NCBI RefSeq assembly: GCF_020520425.1
Contig: NC_079490.1
Coordinates: forward strand, 125,322,715 to 125,386,714
Length of the DNA: 64,000 nt
Direction: 5' to 3'
Source: Spinacia oleracea
Taxonomy: Eukaryota; Streptophyta; Magnoliopsida; Caryophyllales; Amaranthaceae
Shown: positions 11,597 through 22,374 of the stretch, piece by piece
Position numbering within the stretch: position 1 is the first letter of the stretch
Layout: every line of letters begins with the position of its first letter
Notes under the pieces: generated by a model
Database searches by the model: none
Told to the model about the DNA's origin: nothing
Seen by the model: the letters and a program-made list of their open reading frames with translations, nothing else
Made by a program: the position numbers and the translations under genes

Positions 11597-11687
11597 GAAG
11601 TTCATCGATTATCAGGTGGAGGTGGAGAAAGCCTTGAAGGAAGGACGTCCACCTCCTGAATTTGTTCCCGGCGATGATGACGAATGA
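11595..11687 (+). pseudogene. 3' end of an antisense ORF in the Tat element
   Basis: Reading on the plus strand from the breakpoint gives 30 open codons ending EGRPPPEFVPGDDDE and a TGA at 11685. The composition (acidic end after a charged helix) looks coding. It is followed by 570 bp without an ORF, as a 3' UTR would be. The ORF is antisense to the Tat pol genes and lies between integrase and the missing 3' LTR. Antisense genes in that position are known in Tat-lineage elements such as Grande. Two further Tat-type copies in this window (near 32699 and 40774) also carry an antisense gene. The 5' part is lost at the junction with the chromovirus leader. Confidence 0.55.
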
Positions 11688-12264
11688 GGCATTCTAGGGG
11701 CCTTATATTTTTGTTTTTTCTTGTTTTTGCGACGCCTTGCTTGATGGCGCTATGTGCATAATTTGTAATTATGACTGACTTATTGGAATGACTAGGCGTC
11801 TTTTGAGCTTTTTTGTTCTTTGTTTTATCTTATTTGTCGTTCCTGTTTAATATTTATGATGTTGATTAGCTCAACATATATATAGCCGACGCCCCTAAAT
11901 AGGTACGGCGATTATTTGCCTTGTTTCTTATTGCTCAGGTCTTTAGCTACTTCATATAGCTATTGAAAAATGTGTATCCCCTGTGTTCTAGGTGATCAGC
12001 CTAGTGAGGGTTCTAATCTGGGCCACTTCTTAGGCCTTTAAATGACTAGTCTTTAATTCTTAAGAGAATGTTATTGTCTGTGCCTTTTTAAAGGAATGGA
12101 TAAACGTATTTGACATAAGTAAAGATTCCATAGCAAGGCCGGCTTGCAGGGAAATTTTTCATTTAAAATTCATTAAGCCGTGCTACATGATGCGTCTATA
12201 ATGTGGACGTCTTCATTCTTACAAAGTGCTCATTCATTAATCAAGATAATATAGATGTCAATTT

Positions 12265-13534
12265 TTAGAAAAAGTATTTCTTCAGTTTATCCGCATTCCA
12301 GGTACGTAAAATTGGACGTCCCTGCATATCTTGAATTCGGTAAGTCCCGTCTCGAACTTCTTCATAAATTTCGTATGGACCTTCCCATGTAGGGGTGAGT
12401 TTCCCTTGTTCATTAGCACGTCCAACGGCTTCCATCTTCCTTAGCACAAAATCTCCAACTTTTAAGATTCTTCTAGAGACCCTTTTGTTGTACTCTCTAG
12501 TCATCTGGAGTTTGTATAGTTGCTGGCGTAGATCCGGGTTCCCTCTGGTTTTTGGTAGGAAATCCAAGGCCGCTTTCATCATTTCCCAATTGGCATCTTC
12601 ATCATATAGCATGACGCGCAGAGTTGGTTCACACATTTCAATTGGTAGGACGGCTTCAGCTCCATATGCCAATAAAAATGGTGTTTCTCCTGTGGAATTT
12701 TTTTGCCGTTGTTCGTATAGACCATAAGACATTGGGTAACTCGTCGTCCCACAACCCTTTTGCTTCATCATGCTTCTTTTTCATCCCTTCAGAGATGATT
12801 TTGTTGAATGCTTCTACCTGTCCGTTTGCTTGAGGGCGGCCAACTGATGCAAAACATGCCGTGACGCCATGATCAGCCAACCAGCTTTCCAACTTGGGTG
12901 TCTTGAACTGTGGCCCATTATCAAAGACAATGGCCTGAGGCACGCCGAATCTTGTAATGATGTTTTTCCAGATGAAGGCTCTCACATCCTGTGCCTTGGT
13001 GTTTTTCAGGGCTTCAGCTTCTACCCATTTGGTGAAATAGTCGACAGCAACTATCACATAGCGTAGTCCCCCTGGGGCCGTCGTATAAGGGTCTAATAGG
13101 TCCATCCCCCATTTGGAAAATGGCATAGGACTGGTGATGGGTGTTAGCTTCTAAGCTGGTCGTCGAATTAGATGAGCAAACCGTTGACATTTATCACACC
13201 ACTTAACCAAGTCAAGGGCGTCTTCTTTGAGAGTGGGCCAATAATATCCAGTTCTTAGAGCTTTTTCTGCCAAGGCCCTCCCCCCTATGTGAGAGTTGCA
13301 TAATCCCTGATGGAGATCTTCCAGTACTTTATGCCCTTTCTCTGGGGTTACGCAGCGAAGAAGAGGCCGTGAGAAAGCTTTTTTGTATAAAGTCCCATTC
13401 CATATCTCGAACCAGGTGCATTTCTTTTGTAATCTTTCCGCCTGCTTGGGATCCTCAGGGAGCACCCCATTCATTTTGAAATTGACTATATCGTCCATCC
13501 AGGTGGCCGTCCGGTCTAGGATGGTCGTCCTCAA
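12265..13534 (-). pseudogene. pol: integrase of the Tat element
   Basis: Three pieces on the minus strand form one integrase. At 13151-13534 is the N-terminal HHCC zinc-binding domain (H..H in LHQGLCNSHIGGRALAEKAL, WCDKC). At 12656-13126 is the catalytic core with MDLLDPYTTAPGGLRYVIVA, VFDNGPQF and the catalytic Glu in GQVEAFNKII. At 12265-12771 is the C-terminal module, with ILKVGDFVLRK and the closing LRTWNADKLKKYFF. A stop follows RRPA at 13151, and a frameshift near 12700 separates core and C-terminus. The protein would join element cDNA to the host chromosome if intact. Confidence 0.9.
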
Positions 13535-13564
13535 GACATCAATGCTATTGGTCTGTTTTACCTC

Positions 13565-13993
13565 CTAAAATACATGACGTGGTGTGTCGCAAGATGCTAA
13601 GCTGGCCAACTTGGATAAGGCGTCTGCCTTGCTGTTTTCGGACCGTGGTATATGTTGTATTTCGAAGCTAGTCAGCTGCTGTACTTCTTGGCGGACTTTT
13701 TCCAAGTATTTCATCATGGCGTCGTCCTTAGCTTCATATTCTCCCTTTACTTGGCTGACAATTAGCTGTGAGTCAAATAGGACCAGGACCTCTGCTGCTC
13801 CAGCTGCTTTGCTCATTTGGATTCCACATATCAAGGCTTCATATTCAGCTTCATTGTTTGACGCCTGAAAGTTGAAGCGCATTGCATATTCATAGACATC
13901 CCCTTCTGGTTATTCGCAGATGATGCCGGCTCCACACCTATTTTGGGTGGCGGAACCATCCACATGGACTACCCATTGGGTCTTTTCATTTTT
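13565..13993 (-). pseudogene. pol: second (archaeal-type) RNase H of the Tat element
   Basis: The domain opens with WVVHVDGSATQNRCGAGII and continues with NNEAEYEALICGIQMSKAAG, the VLFDSQLIVSQVKGEY block and HIPRSENSKADALSKLASLA. The DGS, E, D and final D residues expected of a ribonuclease H fold are visible. It is distinct from the gypsy RNase H that precedes it, and such a duplication is a hallmark of Tat elements. A stop near 13908 splits it. Confidence 0.85.
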
Positions 13994-15389
13994 CAAGTGG
14001 ACTGGCCTAGTCATTTCCGCAATAAAGTCAGCAAAGGCCTGCCCCTTTATGGCCTTCCGCAGCTCATATGAAATATCAAATGCATTAAGTTCAATGGCCC
14101 AATTGAGGATTCTCACGGACGCTTCCAGGTTGGTAAATGGCCATTTCAGAGGTTGATCTGTGTATACTATCAGCCGATGAGCCAAGAAGTAACGGCGAAG
14201 CTTCTTGCTAGCCAAGAACAGAGTGAAACCGAATTTTTCAACAGTTGGGTACTTAAGCTCGGCGTTCTGTAGCATGTGGCTGGCGAAGTAGACGGGTAGT
14301 TGTATTCCATCCCTCTCTGTAAGTAAGACGACGCTTAGAGCGTAGTCTGAGATGGCAAGGTAGAGGCATAGAACTTCCCCTGGGAGAGGGTTGACTAGCC
14401 GCAGCAGAATGTGCAGATTCTCTTTCAAACGAAGGAGAGCGGCCTCTGTCTGTGGCGTCCATTCGAACTGGGTCCCCTTTTTTGATGGTACTGAAGAAGT
14501 AATGACACTTATCTCCAGCTCTAGACAAAAATCGTCTCATGGCGGCAAGGAAACCAGTCAAGCGTTGCACATCTTTAGCTGTCTTTGGGGACGTCATAGT
14601 GATGACTGCTTGTACCTTGTCAGGATTGGCCTCAATGCCCCTCTCGTCAATTAGAAAACCGAGGAACTTTCCAGAAGTGACTCCGAAAATGCATTTCTTT
14701 GGATTGAGTCTCATTTGGTAAGCTCTAAGGGTCTCGAAGGTCTCTCGCAAATCGCCGAGGTGATCCGTCCTTTGTCTGCTTTTTATAATCATATCATCAA
14801 TATAGGCTTCTATGTTCCTCCCCAGTTGTTTCGTAAAAACTGTGTTCACCAAGCGTTGAAAGGTACCTGGTGCATTTTTCGGGCCGAACAACATCACCTT
14901 GTAACAGTACAGACCTTGCTCTGTGACAAATGATGTCTTTTTCTAGTCTCCAGGCCATAAGGGGATCTGATGAAATCCAGAGTAGGCGTCCATAAAGCTC
15001 ATCATGGCGTGCCCTGCCGTTGCATCAACGAGGCGATCTATCTTTGGCAATGGAAAGCTGTCTTTGGGGCAGGCTTTATTTAAATCTGTATAGTCGACGC
15101 ACATCCTCCACGTCCCATTGGGCTTGGGCACTAGTACCACATTAGCTACCCAGTCTGGATACTGACATGGACGTATGAAGCCTGCGTCCATCAATTTTTG
15201 CACTTCAGCGGCGGCGGCTAAATTTCTTGCCTCTCCATGATTCCTTTTCTTCTGTCGTACTGGTTTCATGGCACTATCTACGTTCAGTTTATGCACGGCT
15301 ACTGCCGGATCAATGCCTGACATCTCTTCTACCGTGAAGGCGAATATCTCTTTGTATTCTCTTAGCAGTTGTACCAGTGCCGCTGCCAT
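13994..15389 (-). pseudogene. pol: reverse transcriptase and first RNase H of the Tat element
   Basis: The RT begins around MAAALVQLLREYKEIFAF and shows WRMCVDYTDLNKACPKDSFP, AYSGFHQIPL, LFGPKNAPGTFQ and the catalytic YIDDMIIKS motif (about 14780-14804). A stop at 14943 falls between SGFHQIPLWPGD and the LFGPKNAP box, and a frameshift lies near 14450. The first RNase H follows (LYLAISDYALSVVL, YTDQPLKW, FADFIAEMT). Reverse transcription would need both lesions repaired, so this copy is inactive. Confidence 0.9.
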
Positions 15390-15545
15390 GGGATCGTCAG
15401 GCGGAATTCCAATGGGAACTGTTCAAGACGGGTCCTTTAGGTCTAGGACTATATCGTAGTGTGCTCCCACTGGCTCAGGACGTCTGTCCGCACTATGTGC
15501 CATAGGTGTCTCTTTGAGTTTACGCTGGCTTTTCAGTGGTTTCAA

Positions 15546-16526
15546 CTATTTGTTTTTCTTCGGAGAAACCCCCCATGCTGCCGGTTCCAACGTTGATAGG
15601 TAACAATCTCTGGCCAGTTGTTGGTTTCCATAGAGGGCTCCAATGCGTCCATTGCTTCCCACAAACTTAACTAGCAGTAAATGGGGGACAATTACGGCTT
15701 TTAGGTCATTGAGTGCTGGACGGCCGAGTATGATATTAAACGAGGTGAGGCTTGCTACAGTCATTAATCGAATGACACCTTCTTTGGTCACTGGAGGGGT
15801 GCCAATGGAGACAGGAAGCAAGATGGAGCCAATGGGGCGGACGACACTTCCCTCAAATCCTACTAAGGGCCTGAACACTTTTTCTATTGTTCTGGCATCA
15901 TGCTTCAATTTCTGCATGCATTGCAGACTGATTATGTCGGACGAGCTCCCCGTGTCTACCAGTACTCTTTTCACTCTGAGATTAGCCACCTTAATTTCTA
16001 GGACCAAAGGATCATCATCATATGGTGCTGCCGCCTTTCGGTAATCGTCTTTGGAAATTTCCACAAGAGGTAAATCCATTTGCGCGGGGCAGAGATAAGA
16101 CGAACTTGATTGCCGTCCTTCCTTAGACGGTTCTCCTGTCGCAATCCCTCCTAATATTACTGCCACGAACCCTTCGTCTGAATAACTCTTGCTATTGGTG
16201 GAGGGACTCGACTCCTCGCTTGCATCTGCCAAACGGAGGTACCGACGTAGGTATCCTTTAGCCGCGTAGCCATTTAGTATCTTTCTCAACATCCGACAGC
16301 TTTGAGTGTCGTGCCGCTCCTCTCCGTGAAAAGCACAGAACGGGGCCTTTTGCTTCGAGGCAACCGGCCGTCTGGGGGACCGCTGTTCCATTCCCAGATT
16401 CCGTCCCTCAGCCAAGAGAATATCCTCAAGAGCCGTGTTGAATATAAACAAATTTCCTGCTGACGGCTTCCTTCGTTTCCTTTTTACTTCACCGCCTCGG
16501 CCATTTTTTTCCCGTGTGAGGTTCAC
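15546..16526 (-). pseudogene. gag-pro: gag C-terminal finger and aspartic protease of the Tat element
   Basis: A 326-codon open frame. Near the N-terminus, residues ~60-78 hold the modified finger FCAFHGEERHDTQSCRML, the usual Tat nucleocapsid motif, followed by LNGYAAKGYLRRYL. Residues ~165-300 form the protease: VKRVLVDTGSSSDIISL with the catalytic Asp, then FNIILGRPALNDLKAV. The real polyprotein starts further upstream, so the first Met shown by the frame is internal. A stop at 15546 separates it from RT. I take this as damage, though Tat elements can also split gag-pro and pol. Confidence 0.85.
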
Positions 16527-16954
16527 ATGCCGCCTTCTAGGAGTTCTGGGGGAGTGACAATCCTGTGATTTGCAAGTTGGCTGCCGTGAAGGTAGGCTCG
16601 TCCGCCTTCCCGGACGCTCTTCTCTTACATGCTGACTTTCTTACTCCGGACGTTCCGGGGTGAATCATGGTCATCTGCTACTGGCTCCACCACTCTGCCG
16701 CTACCCTGCATCGGGTTGGCTTTGCTGAAGGATCTGATGATTTCTTCTTGGAGGACGTGCTGAAATCCCTCTTGCCATTCATCCGCAATGTTCTGATGGA
16801 GATCGTTCAACAAGTACCGCAGGGACCTCGCGGAGGCCGGTCGGCTGGTTGAGGCGTCACAATGATTGCTAGTCTTGTTTTTAACAGGGAGCTACCCTCC
16901 GTTGGTAGCAGACCGTTCTCTTTCCGCGCTTTCCTCAGATTGTTGTTCAGCCAT
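16527..16954 (-). pseudogene. gag: gag N-terminal remnant of the Tat element
   Basis: The first ATG after the primer-binding site (16954) opens MAEQQSEESAERERSATNGG and meets a TAG about 20 codons later. A further open piece (16625-16813) includes LNDLHQNIADEWQEGFQHVL. The large capsid domain expected between these and the finger at ~16330 is not seen. An internal deletion of gag is therefore likely. The element resembles non-autonomous copies that depend on gag from a relative. Confidence 0.6.
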
Positions 16955-16966
16955 GATACTATACCT

Positions 16967-16983
16967 CCCCACAGACGACGCCA
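16967..16983 (-). other. primer-binding site of the Tat element
   Basis: On the minus strand the LTR end is followed after 5 bases by tggcgtcgtctgtgggg. This resembles the TGGCGCCGTTGCCGGGG-type binding site common in Tat/Athila elements. It fixes the direction of the element and the inner edge of its 5' LTR. Confidence 0.7.
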
Positions 16984-16988
16984 AATAT

Positions 16989-17511
16989 TGTGGGATCTTT
17001 TACGGTGATGACGTGTCACGTGTTCTTCGGAGGTATCAAGTATGAGCTGGCATGAACTTCTGGTAACCTGCAAAACAAGAATATTCCCGTAGGAATATTC
17101 CCTCCGATGGCTAAGTAAGTATGGGCTAGATAGAGAAGTAATTTTAGAGAGAAGGCATAGCAGAAATAGTTTTTAGGTAGGTGAGAATGAATTAATTGCC
17201 CCTTACCTTAGAATCTGAGCTATTTATAGGGCTAGGGTTTCTTGGGAATTGATCCCTCAACCCTAGCTGTGGGATGTGTTGCCCACTAGGGATTTAGGAC
17301 ATGTGTTCTTGGACAAACATGGATGGGCCTTTTATATTTTGTGCCTGGCTGCCAACGAAGGTGGGCTTCTAAAATAAGACTTTGCTCTTTGTTTCGTTTA
17401 GGTACCAAGGTCTAAGCCAACTTCCAGGCCCTGGACCCATGGGTCGCCTGGGGTGGCCTGTACTTGTCGTTTAGCCTCTTGGGCCTTATGGTGGAGATAT
17501 TCAAGCCCACA
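16989..17511 (-). repeat. 5' LTR of the Tat element
   Basis: The borders TGTGGG..CCCACA form a perfect 6-bp inverted repeat over 523 bp. A TATAAATA box reads on the minus strand near 17220. No matching LTR exists on the left side, so the element is truncated there and its target duplication cannot be checked. Confidence 0.8.
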
Positions 17512-18083
17512 TCAAAATGTAATTAAATGGTATACACAATCTCCAAATTTTTGGTACAGTAAGAGCAATTAATTCGAGAAAGAAAATAAAGAAACCCATG
17601 TTCGGGTAGTAATTACTAGTCTTATATGCACGCGATGCGTGCGAGATTATATAAAAGCTTAACATTGTATTACTACCACTAAATATAAATATTGGATTAA
17701 AAAAATGTTCACAAAATTCATGTTTTAAAAAATTAAGGTTATACTATATGATCATACATCTAAATAGTGAAACAAAGTAATCATGTCTTTACATGAAAAA
17801 TTAATCTAAATCTTAGTACCAAAATAAAGAATTAATATAGAACATCAGACTTCAGGAATTAATAGAGCCCTTCTATCATAATCAACCACAAAACAACATA
17901 ATTCTAAATTATACAATTGCAACAATAACGAAAAGCAGGAGAATATAGTGATACAGTGATAGAAAAAGGCAATATACACTCATTGAGGAACTGTATAAGA
18001 ATTTCTCTATCTTTTACACAAAGTAAGATGCTTATGCACATATTCCCAAAGTTCAATACATATAGAAAACATCAGATAGCTAC
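17512..18083. other. AT-rich spacer, entry of a Helitron
   Basis: No coding frame. From 17616 it appears to be Helitron sequence (see the terminus at 17616). The rest is AT-rich and shows no family I recognise. Confidence 0.4.
17616..17642 (-). mobile_element. 3' terminus of a minus-strand Helitron
   Basis: On the minus strand this reads gcacgcatcgcgtgc (a GC-rich hairpin), then atataaga, then CTAG followed by T. A short hairpin about 10 bases before CTRR, with insertion before T, is the diagnostic Helitron 3' end. The element should extend to the right, through the importin-alpha exon at 18084. I could not fix its 5' TC end. Confidence 0.7.
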
Positions 18084-18180
18084 CTATTGAAAGCAGCTTG
18101 CGGAAATGAGTAGTAGCTTCAAGTTGAGCATTTCCATCATCTGAACAAACACCAGCAACCATTTGTGGCAGAATTTCAAT
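18084..18180 (-). pseudogene. captured importin-alpha exon
   Basis: A 97-bp exon with an ACAG acceptor before it and a GT donor after it encodes ILPQMVAGVCSDDGNAQLEA followed by TTHFRKLLSI. This matches the start of the armadillo region of plant importin-alpha (family consensus LPAMVAGVWSDD..QLEATTQFRKLLSI), the nuclear-import adaptor that binds nuclear localisation signals. One conserved Trp is Cys here. No other importin exon is recognisable on either side, so this is a gene fragment. It lies inside DNA bounded on the left by a Helitron 3' end on the same strand, which suggests capture by that Helitron. Confidence 0.82.
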
Positions 18181-18829
18181 CTGTGAATTCAAAAAATAGT
18201 CACAACATATAAAAACCTTACACAGTATCACAATACATAAATACAATCATCATTGAAGAAATACCTAGATAATAACACTTTCGCAGCTGTGTCCAATCTG
18301 AAAACATGAAGAAAAAAATGCAGAAGTTTCCTTTTTGCCACTCAGCAAAAAAAACCAGTTTATGCACAAAAATAATAAAATTGGGGTTAGAAAGTACCCC
18401 AATAAGTGATTTGACATTAGCAACATGATTGTTCCCATTGCTCTTCTTAAATCCAAGAAAGGCCATCACAAAGAAACTGGTGTAAGTGACCAAGCCACAA
18501 TTAAGAAACTTTCTTAATTTTGCCCTCATTTTCGTTGAATTTACCTAACCCATAATGCAGGGTTTTTTTTGTATCTCTTGCTCTTGTAGTTGCATTTTTC
18601 GTATTTCGTATAGATTGTACATTGAATTTTGTATGTAGGTTATGAGAGCTTGATGAATCTTGTTTAAGACTCACCAAGGTCTCTAACTTGTCCAATTTGT
18701 TAAGTGTGTGATCAACTAGATTTGACTTGATTTTCTCAATCCCACCCCTAAAAGGGGAGCCAAATTCTAGGTTCACACAAGTGATGTAATTGTACTTGGA
18801 ACATAGAAAATCAAAGCTCAAAATATAAG
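18181..18829. other. stretch without a recognisable gene, possibly Helitron cargo
   Basis: Two ~100-codon minus-strand frames (18218-18529 and 18501-18911) show no family I know. The first could include importin intron sequence. The right edge runs into the inverted repeat that begins near 18830. Confidence 0.4.
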
Positions 18830-19760
18830 AAATTGCGCAAAATACCCCTACGACTTTCAAAATTTCGGAGTAGCCACCAAACATATTAAGGGTCCCGTTT
18901 GGAAGCATCAAAGTTGACTCTTCTTGGACAAGGAATTGAATCTTGAAACCGAATGTGTAAGATTATGGTACAAGAACGAACCGCTTATTTTTGGTAGGGT
19001 TTAAAAACACATTCAAACACAAGAAAGGATTATTTTGAAATCCTAGTCATGGAACTAGGTCGGTTGAATCATGCATTTAGAAACATTGAAATTACTACTT
19101 ATACGTGATCACTTTTCTTTAAAGTTAATTCAAGGAACCTAAGGCCGGTTTGTCCAAAAATTATCTTTGTTAAGCATGATATAACCTTTTGTATGTTGTT
19201 GTATTTAGCATGTTGGGTGATGAAAGCAATAAATACGTAAAGTATCATCACAAAATAGAAAGGAATTATTGAAATGCGTACAACACCGTTTAGGTGAAAA
19301 ACCATATCGCCTTGAAAAGGCGAGTAAAGGGTGCGCTATTGAAATTGCGATATTGAAATTGCAGTATTGAAAGTGCGGTATTGAAATTGCGGTATTGAAA
19401 TTGCGGCATTGAAATTGCGGCATTGAAATTGCAATATTGAAATTGCGGCATTGAAATTGCGATATTGAAAGTGCGATATTGAAAGTGTGATATTGAAATA
19501 ATACTATTGTATTTGAAATCCGAACGCCAAGCAACTTCTTATTCATAAGTGTGCCCGACACGGATTCAATTCTATGGAAAATCTTAACTTTAGATGAGTT
19601 GCTCATCTTGAAGCATCATTGATTTTGGATATCGAAATAGAACTTGAAATAAAACTTGAACTTGAATGTAGAACTTGAATATTGAAATTAGGAGGCTTGG
19701 TTCTTAAAGATTAGACCTTTCCATGTTAAAAGGCCTCATCTTTAATACGCTCCATGACTT
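18830..19760. repeat. left arm of a ~0.9-kb imperfect inverted repeat
   Basis: Read in reverse complement, this segment matches 21190-22090 over almost its whole length. Shared blocks include gaattgaatccgtgtcgggc, gtacgcatttcaataattcc and aaaattatctttgttaagc. The arms are separated by ~1.4 kb that includes a Tat-type LTR end. Divergence is roughly 15-25% by eye, so the structure is old. Confidence 0.8.
19335..19505. repeat. minisatellite of attgaaattgcggt units
   Basis: About a dozen copies of a ~14-15-bp unit such as attgaaattgcggc. The inverted counterpart at 21455-21590 has the complementary units (tttcaataccgcac). Confidence 0.85.
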
Positions 19761-20379
19761 GAAATCGATTTTAGTTTAAAGGGAAGTTGATCTCAATTAA
19801 ACATCATTGAATATTGAATGTATAACTTGAATATTGAACATAGAAATTTGAGTGTTCATGCGTTCTAGTTTGGAAAAGGATTTACACTTTTCCAAACATC
19901 CTTGAACTTGCATAAAGTAACAACTTTTTGAAGATTTGAATGATGATTTTTGTAAGGAACACTTTCAAGAATGAAAGCCTTAACTTACTAATCATATTAT
20001 TTGAATAAAAAGCATAAAGATTGAAACTTGTAAAATGAGTTTGAAAGATCATTTGGGGGGGTGGGGTTTCAAGTATGAAATCCCCTCAAAGATTACTCAT
20101 TTTGAGACATTTCCTAGTTCAAGTGAGTATGAACATCACAAGAACATCATATGAATAGTAAACTTGAAATAAGAAAGGTAGAAAGTTGGATTAAATCATG
20201 GTGATTTCTATTAAGCATGCGGTTTTACCTTGTTAGTTATAGGTTAGATTTCCGATTTGTACTCCCAATTGCTTTGATGTTTGGAAAAATTGTAGGTTTT
20301 TGAAGATTGAATTTTAGAGGAAAAATGCGTATTACGACGTTTTATTAAAATTCTCCGACAAATCTGGTGGAAATGAAGG

Positions 20380-20957
20380 GTTTAAATAGGGGATTAATCG
20401 GCTAAAAAGAAAACCGCGTCAGCGCCAGGTGCAGGAGCTGTGCTAGGCGCTGCTGACATGGCGCAAGTACCGCCAAAAGAAGGACGATGATGTCGTCCTT
20501 CTTGTACCGGAGGGGGTTGTACCTTTGTACGATCTTGGAGCGTATTATTTTCTTGGTGGTTAAGGCAAGAATTTGCGACTAAAAACCCATCGTTTGGATT
20601 CAGGATTTGTATTTGAACTCGGTTTTACGGGACGGGACCCGACTTGCTCAGTTTTGTGGGTCGGCGCCCGAGTTTTGATTGCTTAATGGAATTTTGATTG
20701 GAAATGGCCTTGTAAAACCAATGCAGAGATCCATTGGGTGAGATTGTTTTTGGATTTTGAATTTCAATTTTGGAAATTGAATTTTGTACCGAGTTCTGAA
20801 ATGGGAAAGGGCTTGGGAGTTGGACTTTGGATTTTGGATTTTGAAATACATCTTAGAAATTGGGAGTTACGCACGGAGTTGTACTAACCACCTAGCAAGG
20901 ATAATGGTTTCTTCATCATCCCATTAGGGGAGATATGATGCGAATTAGGTGTCTACA
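20380..20957 (-). repeat. Tat-type LTR (U3 side), left border unresolved
   Basis: On the minus strand the LTR begins TGTAGACACCTAATTC at 20957, right after a polypurine tract. It contains a tatttaaa box near 20385. The same start, TGTAGACGCCTA, is seen at 39025 and, altered, at 30664. R and U5 should continue left of 20380, but I cannot see a clean CA end. Confidence 0.65.
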
Positions 20958-20977
20958 GAACCACCCCCCCCCCCACT
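20958..20977 (-). other. polypurine tract of a Tat-type element
   Basis: On the minus strand aaagtggggggggggtggtt directly precedes the LTR start. It matches the aaagtgggggcta tracts at 39026 and 30665, so the three copies belong to one family group. Confidence 0.7.
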
Positions 20978-21189
20978 TTGACTGAGTGTTCGGTTAGGAA
21001 AGCAAAAGTCAAAGTTTTCGTATCGGGACAGAGAATATTCAAGATGTTCTGCAATCAAGACAATTCTTTGTAAGCTAGTACTTGCAAAATACAAGTGTTA
21101 GAAAAAAAGGATGGAGTCTACCTCTGTGCGGCTTGAAGACTCTGCGTTTCTTTTCCGCCTTAGAACTTTTTGAATTTTTGATTTTAAAA

Positions 21190-22090
21190 TACCCTGAGTT
21201 ATGAAGCATATTAAAGGTGAGGCCTTTTTCACATTAAAAGATCTAATCTTTAAGAACCAAGTTTCCTAATTTCAATATTCAATTTCAACATTCAAGTACA
21301 ATATTCAAGTTCTATTTCAATAATCAAAATCAAGGATACTTTATGATGAGCAACTCATCTAAATTTGAGATTTTTAGAGAATTGAATCCGTGTCGGGCAC
21401 ACTTATTATTAAGTAGTTGTTTGGCGTTCGGATCTCAAGTACAATAATATATTTTCAATACTGTCATTTAAATATTGTCATTTCAATATCGCATTTTCAA
21501 TACCGCACTTTCAATACCGCAATTTCAATATCGCACTTTCAATATCACAATGTCAATAAAGCACTTTCAATATCGCACCTTTATTTTATGCTTGCAATTA
21601 TAATTCCGCACTCTTTACTCACCTTTTTTAAGGTGATGTGGTTTTGTACGCATTTCAATAATTCCTTCACTTTTGTGATGATGCTTTACATGTTTATCGC
21701 TTTCATCACCCAACATGCTAAATATAACAATATACAGAGGTTATATCACGCTTAACAAAGATAATTTTTGGACAAACCGTCCTTAAGTTCCTTTAATTAA
21801 CTTTAAAGCAAAGTGACCACATACAAGTAGCAATTTCAATGTTCTAAATGCATTCTCCAACCAACTTAGTGTCATGATTAGGATTTCACGAAAACGAACC
21901 TTGTCTTGTATTCGAATGTACGTTTAAAGCTTGAAAAATAAGAGATTCGTTTCCGTGCCCGAATCTCACACGTTCGGTTTCTAAGATTCAATCCCTTATC
22001 CAAAATAGTCAATTTTGGTCCTTCCTAACCATACCCTTAAAATGTTTGGTAGCGAATCCTTCGAAATTGAAAATCTCAAAACCCGTAAGG
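21190..22090. repeat. right arm of the ~0.9-kb inverted repeat
   Basis: This is the reverse complement of 18830-19760. It lies 230 bp inside the polypurine tract of the LTR ending at 20957, so it is the 3' untranslated part of that minus-strand element. It includes the complementary minisatellite (21455-21590). The small ORF at 21417-21755 is repeat-derived. Confidence 0.8.
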
Positions 22091-22374
22091 ATACAAAATA
22101 CAAACCCCCCCTCCCCCCTCCTACAGAAAGTGTGTAAGAAATAGTAGTAGAAAGAAGTAATAGTTGTCTCTTGCACAGTAAGTGTGTAAGAAATAAGTAG
22201 TATAAGAAGCAAGTAGACAAAAAGTTTTGGCAAAGTAGAAATCCATCAACTAAAAGAGAATCAAAGCATAGTAGTTTTTCAAATAAAGAATAGTAGGTTT
22301 TCAAAGAGGCATAAAATGTTGAAGAAAGAAGCATAGTTCATTCAAAGTTTTCAAGGAGAAGTTGTTTTTCAAAG

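Larger units (their letters stand above)
11595..17511 (-). mobile_element. Tat-lineage Ty3/gypsy element, truncated at its 3' side
   Basis: On the minus strand the order is LTR (16989-17511), PBS, gag remnant, CCHC-type finger, protease, RT, RNase H, a second (archaeal-type) RNase H, integrase. The tandem RNase H domains and the FCAFH..CRML type finger are features of the plant Tat lineage. No 3' LTR is found: the element stops at ~11597 inside an ORF that runs on the opposite strand. Most of the capsid part of gag is missing and stops break pol, so it is defective. Confidence 0.88.

Noticed and set aside
19966..20060. A G-rich tract (ttgggggggtgggg at ~20053) as a second polypurine tract facing the first
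   Set aside because: It is not followed by TGTAGAC or another LTR start, so the expected mirror LTR of the inverted repeat is not supported.
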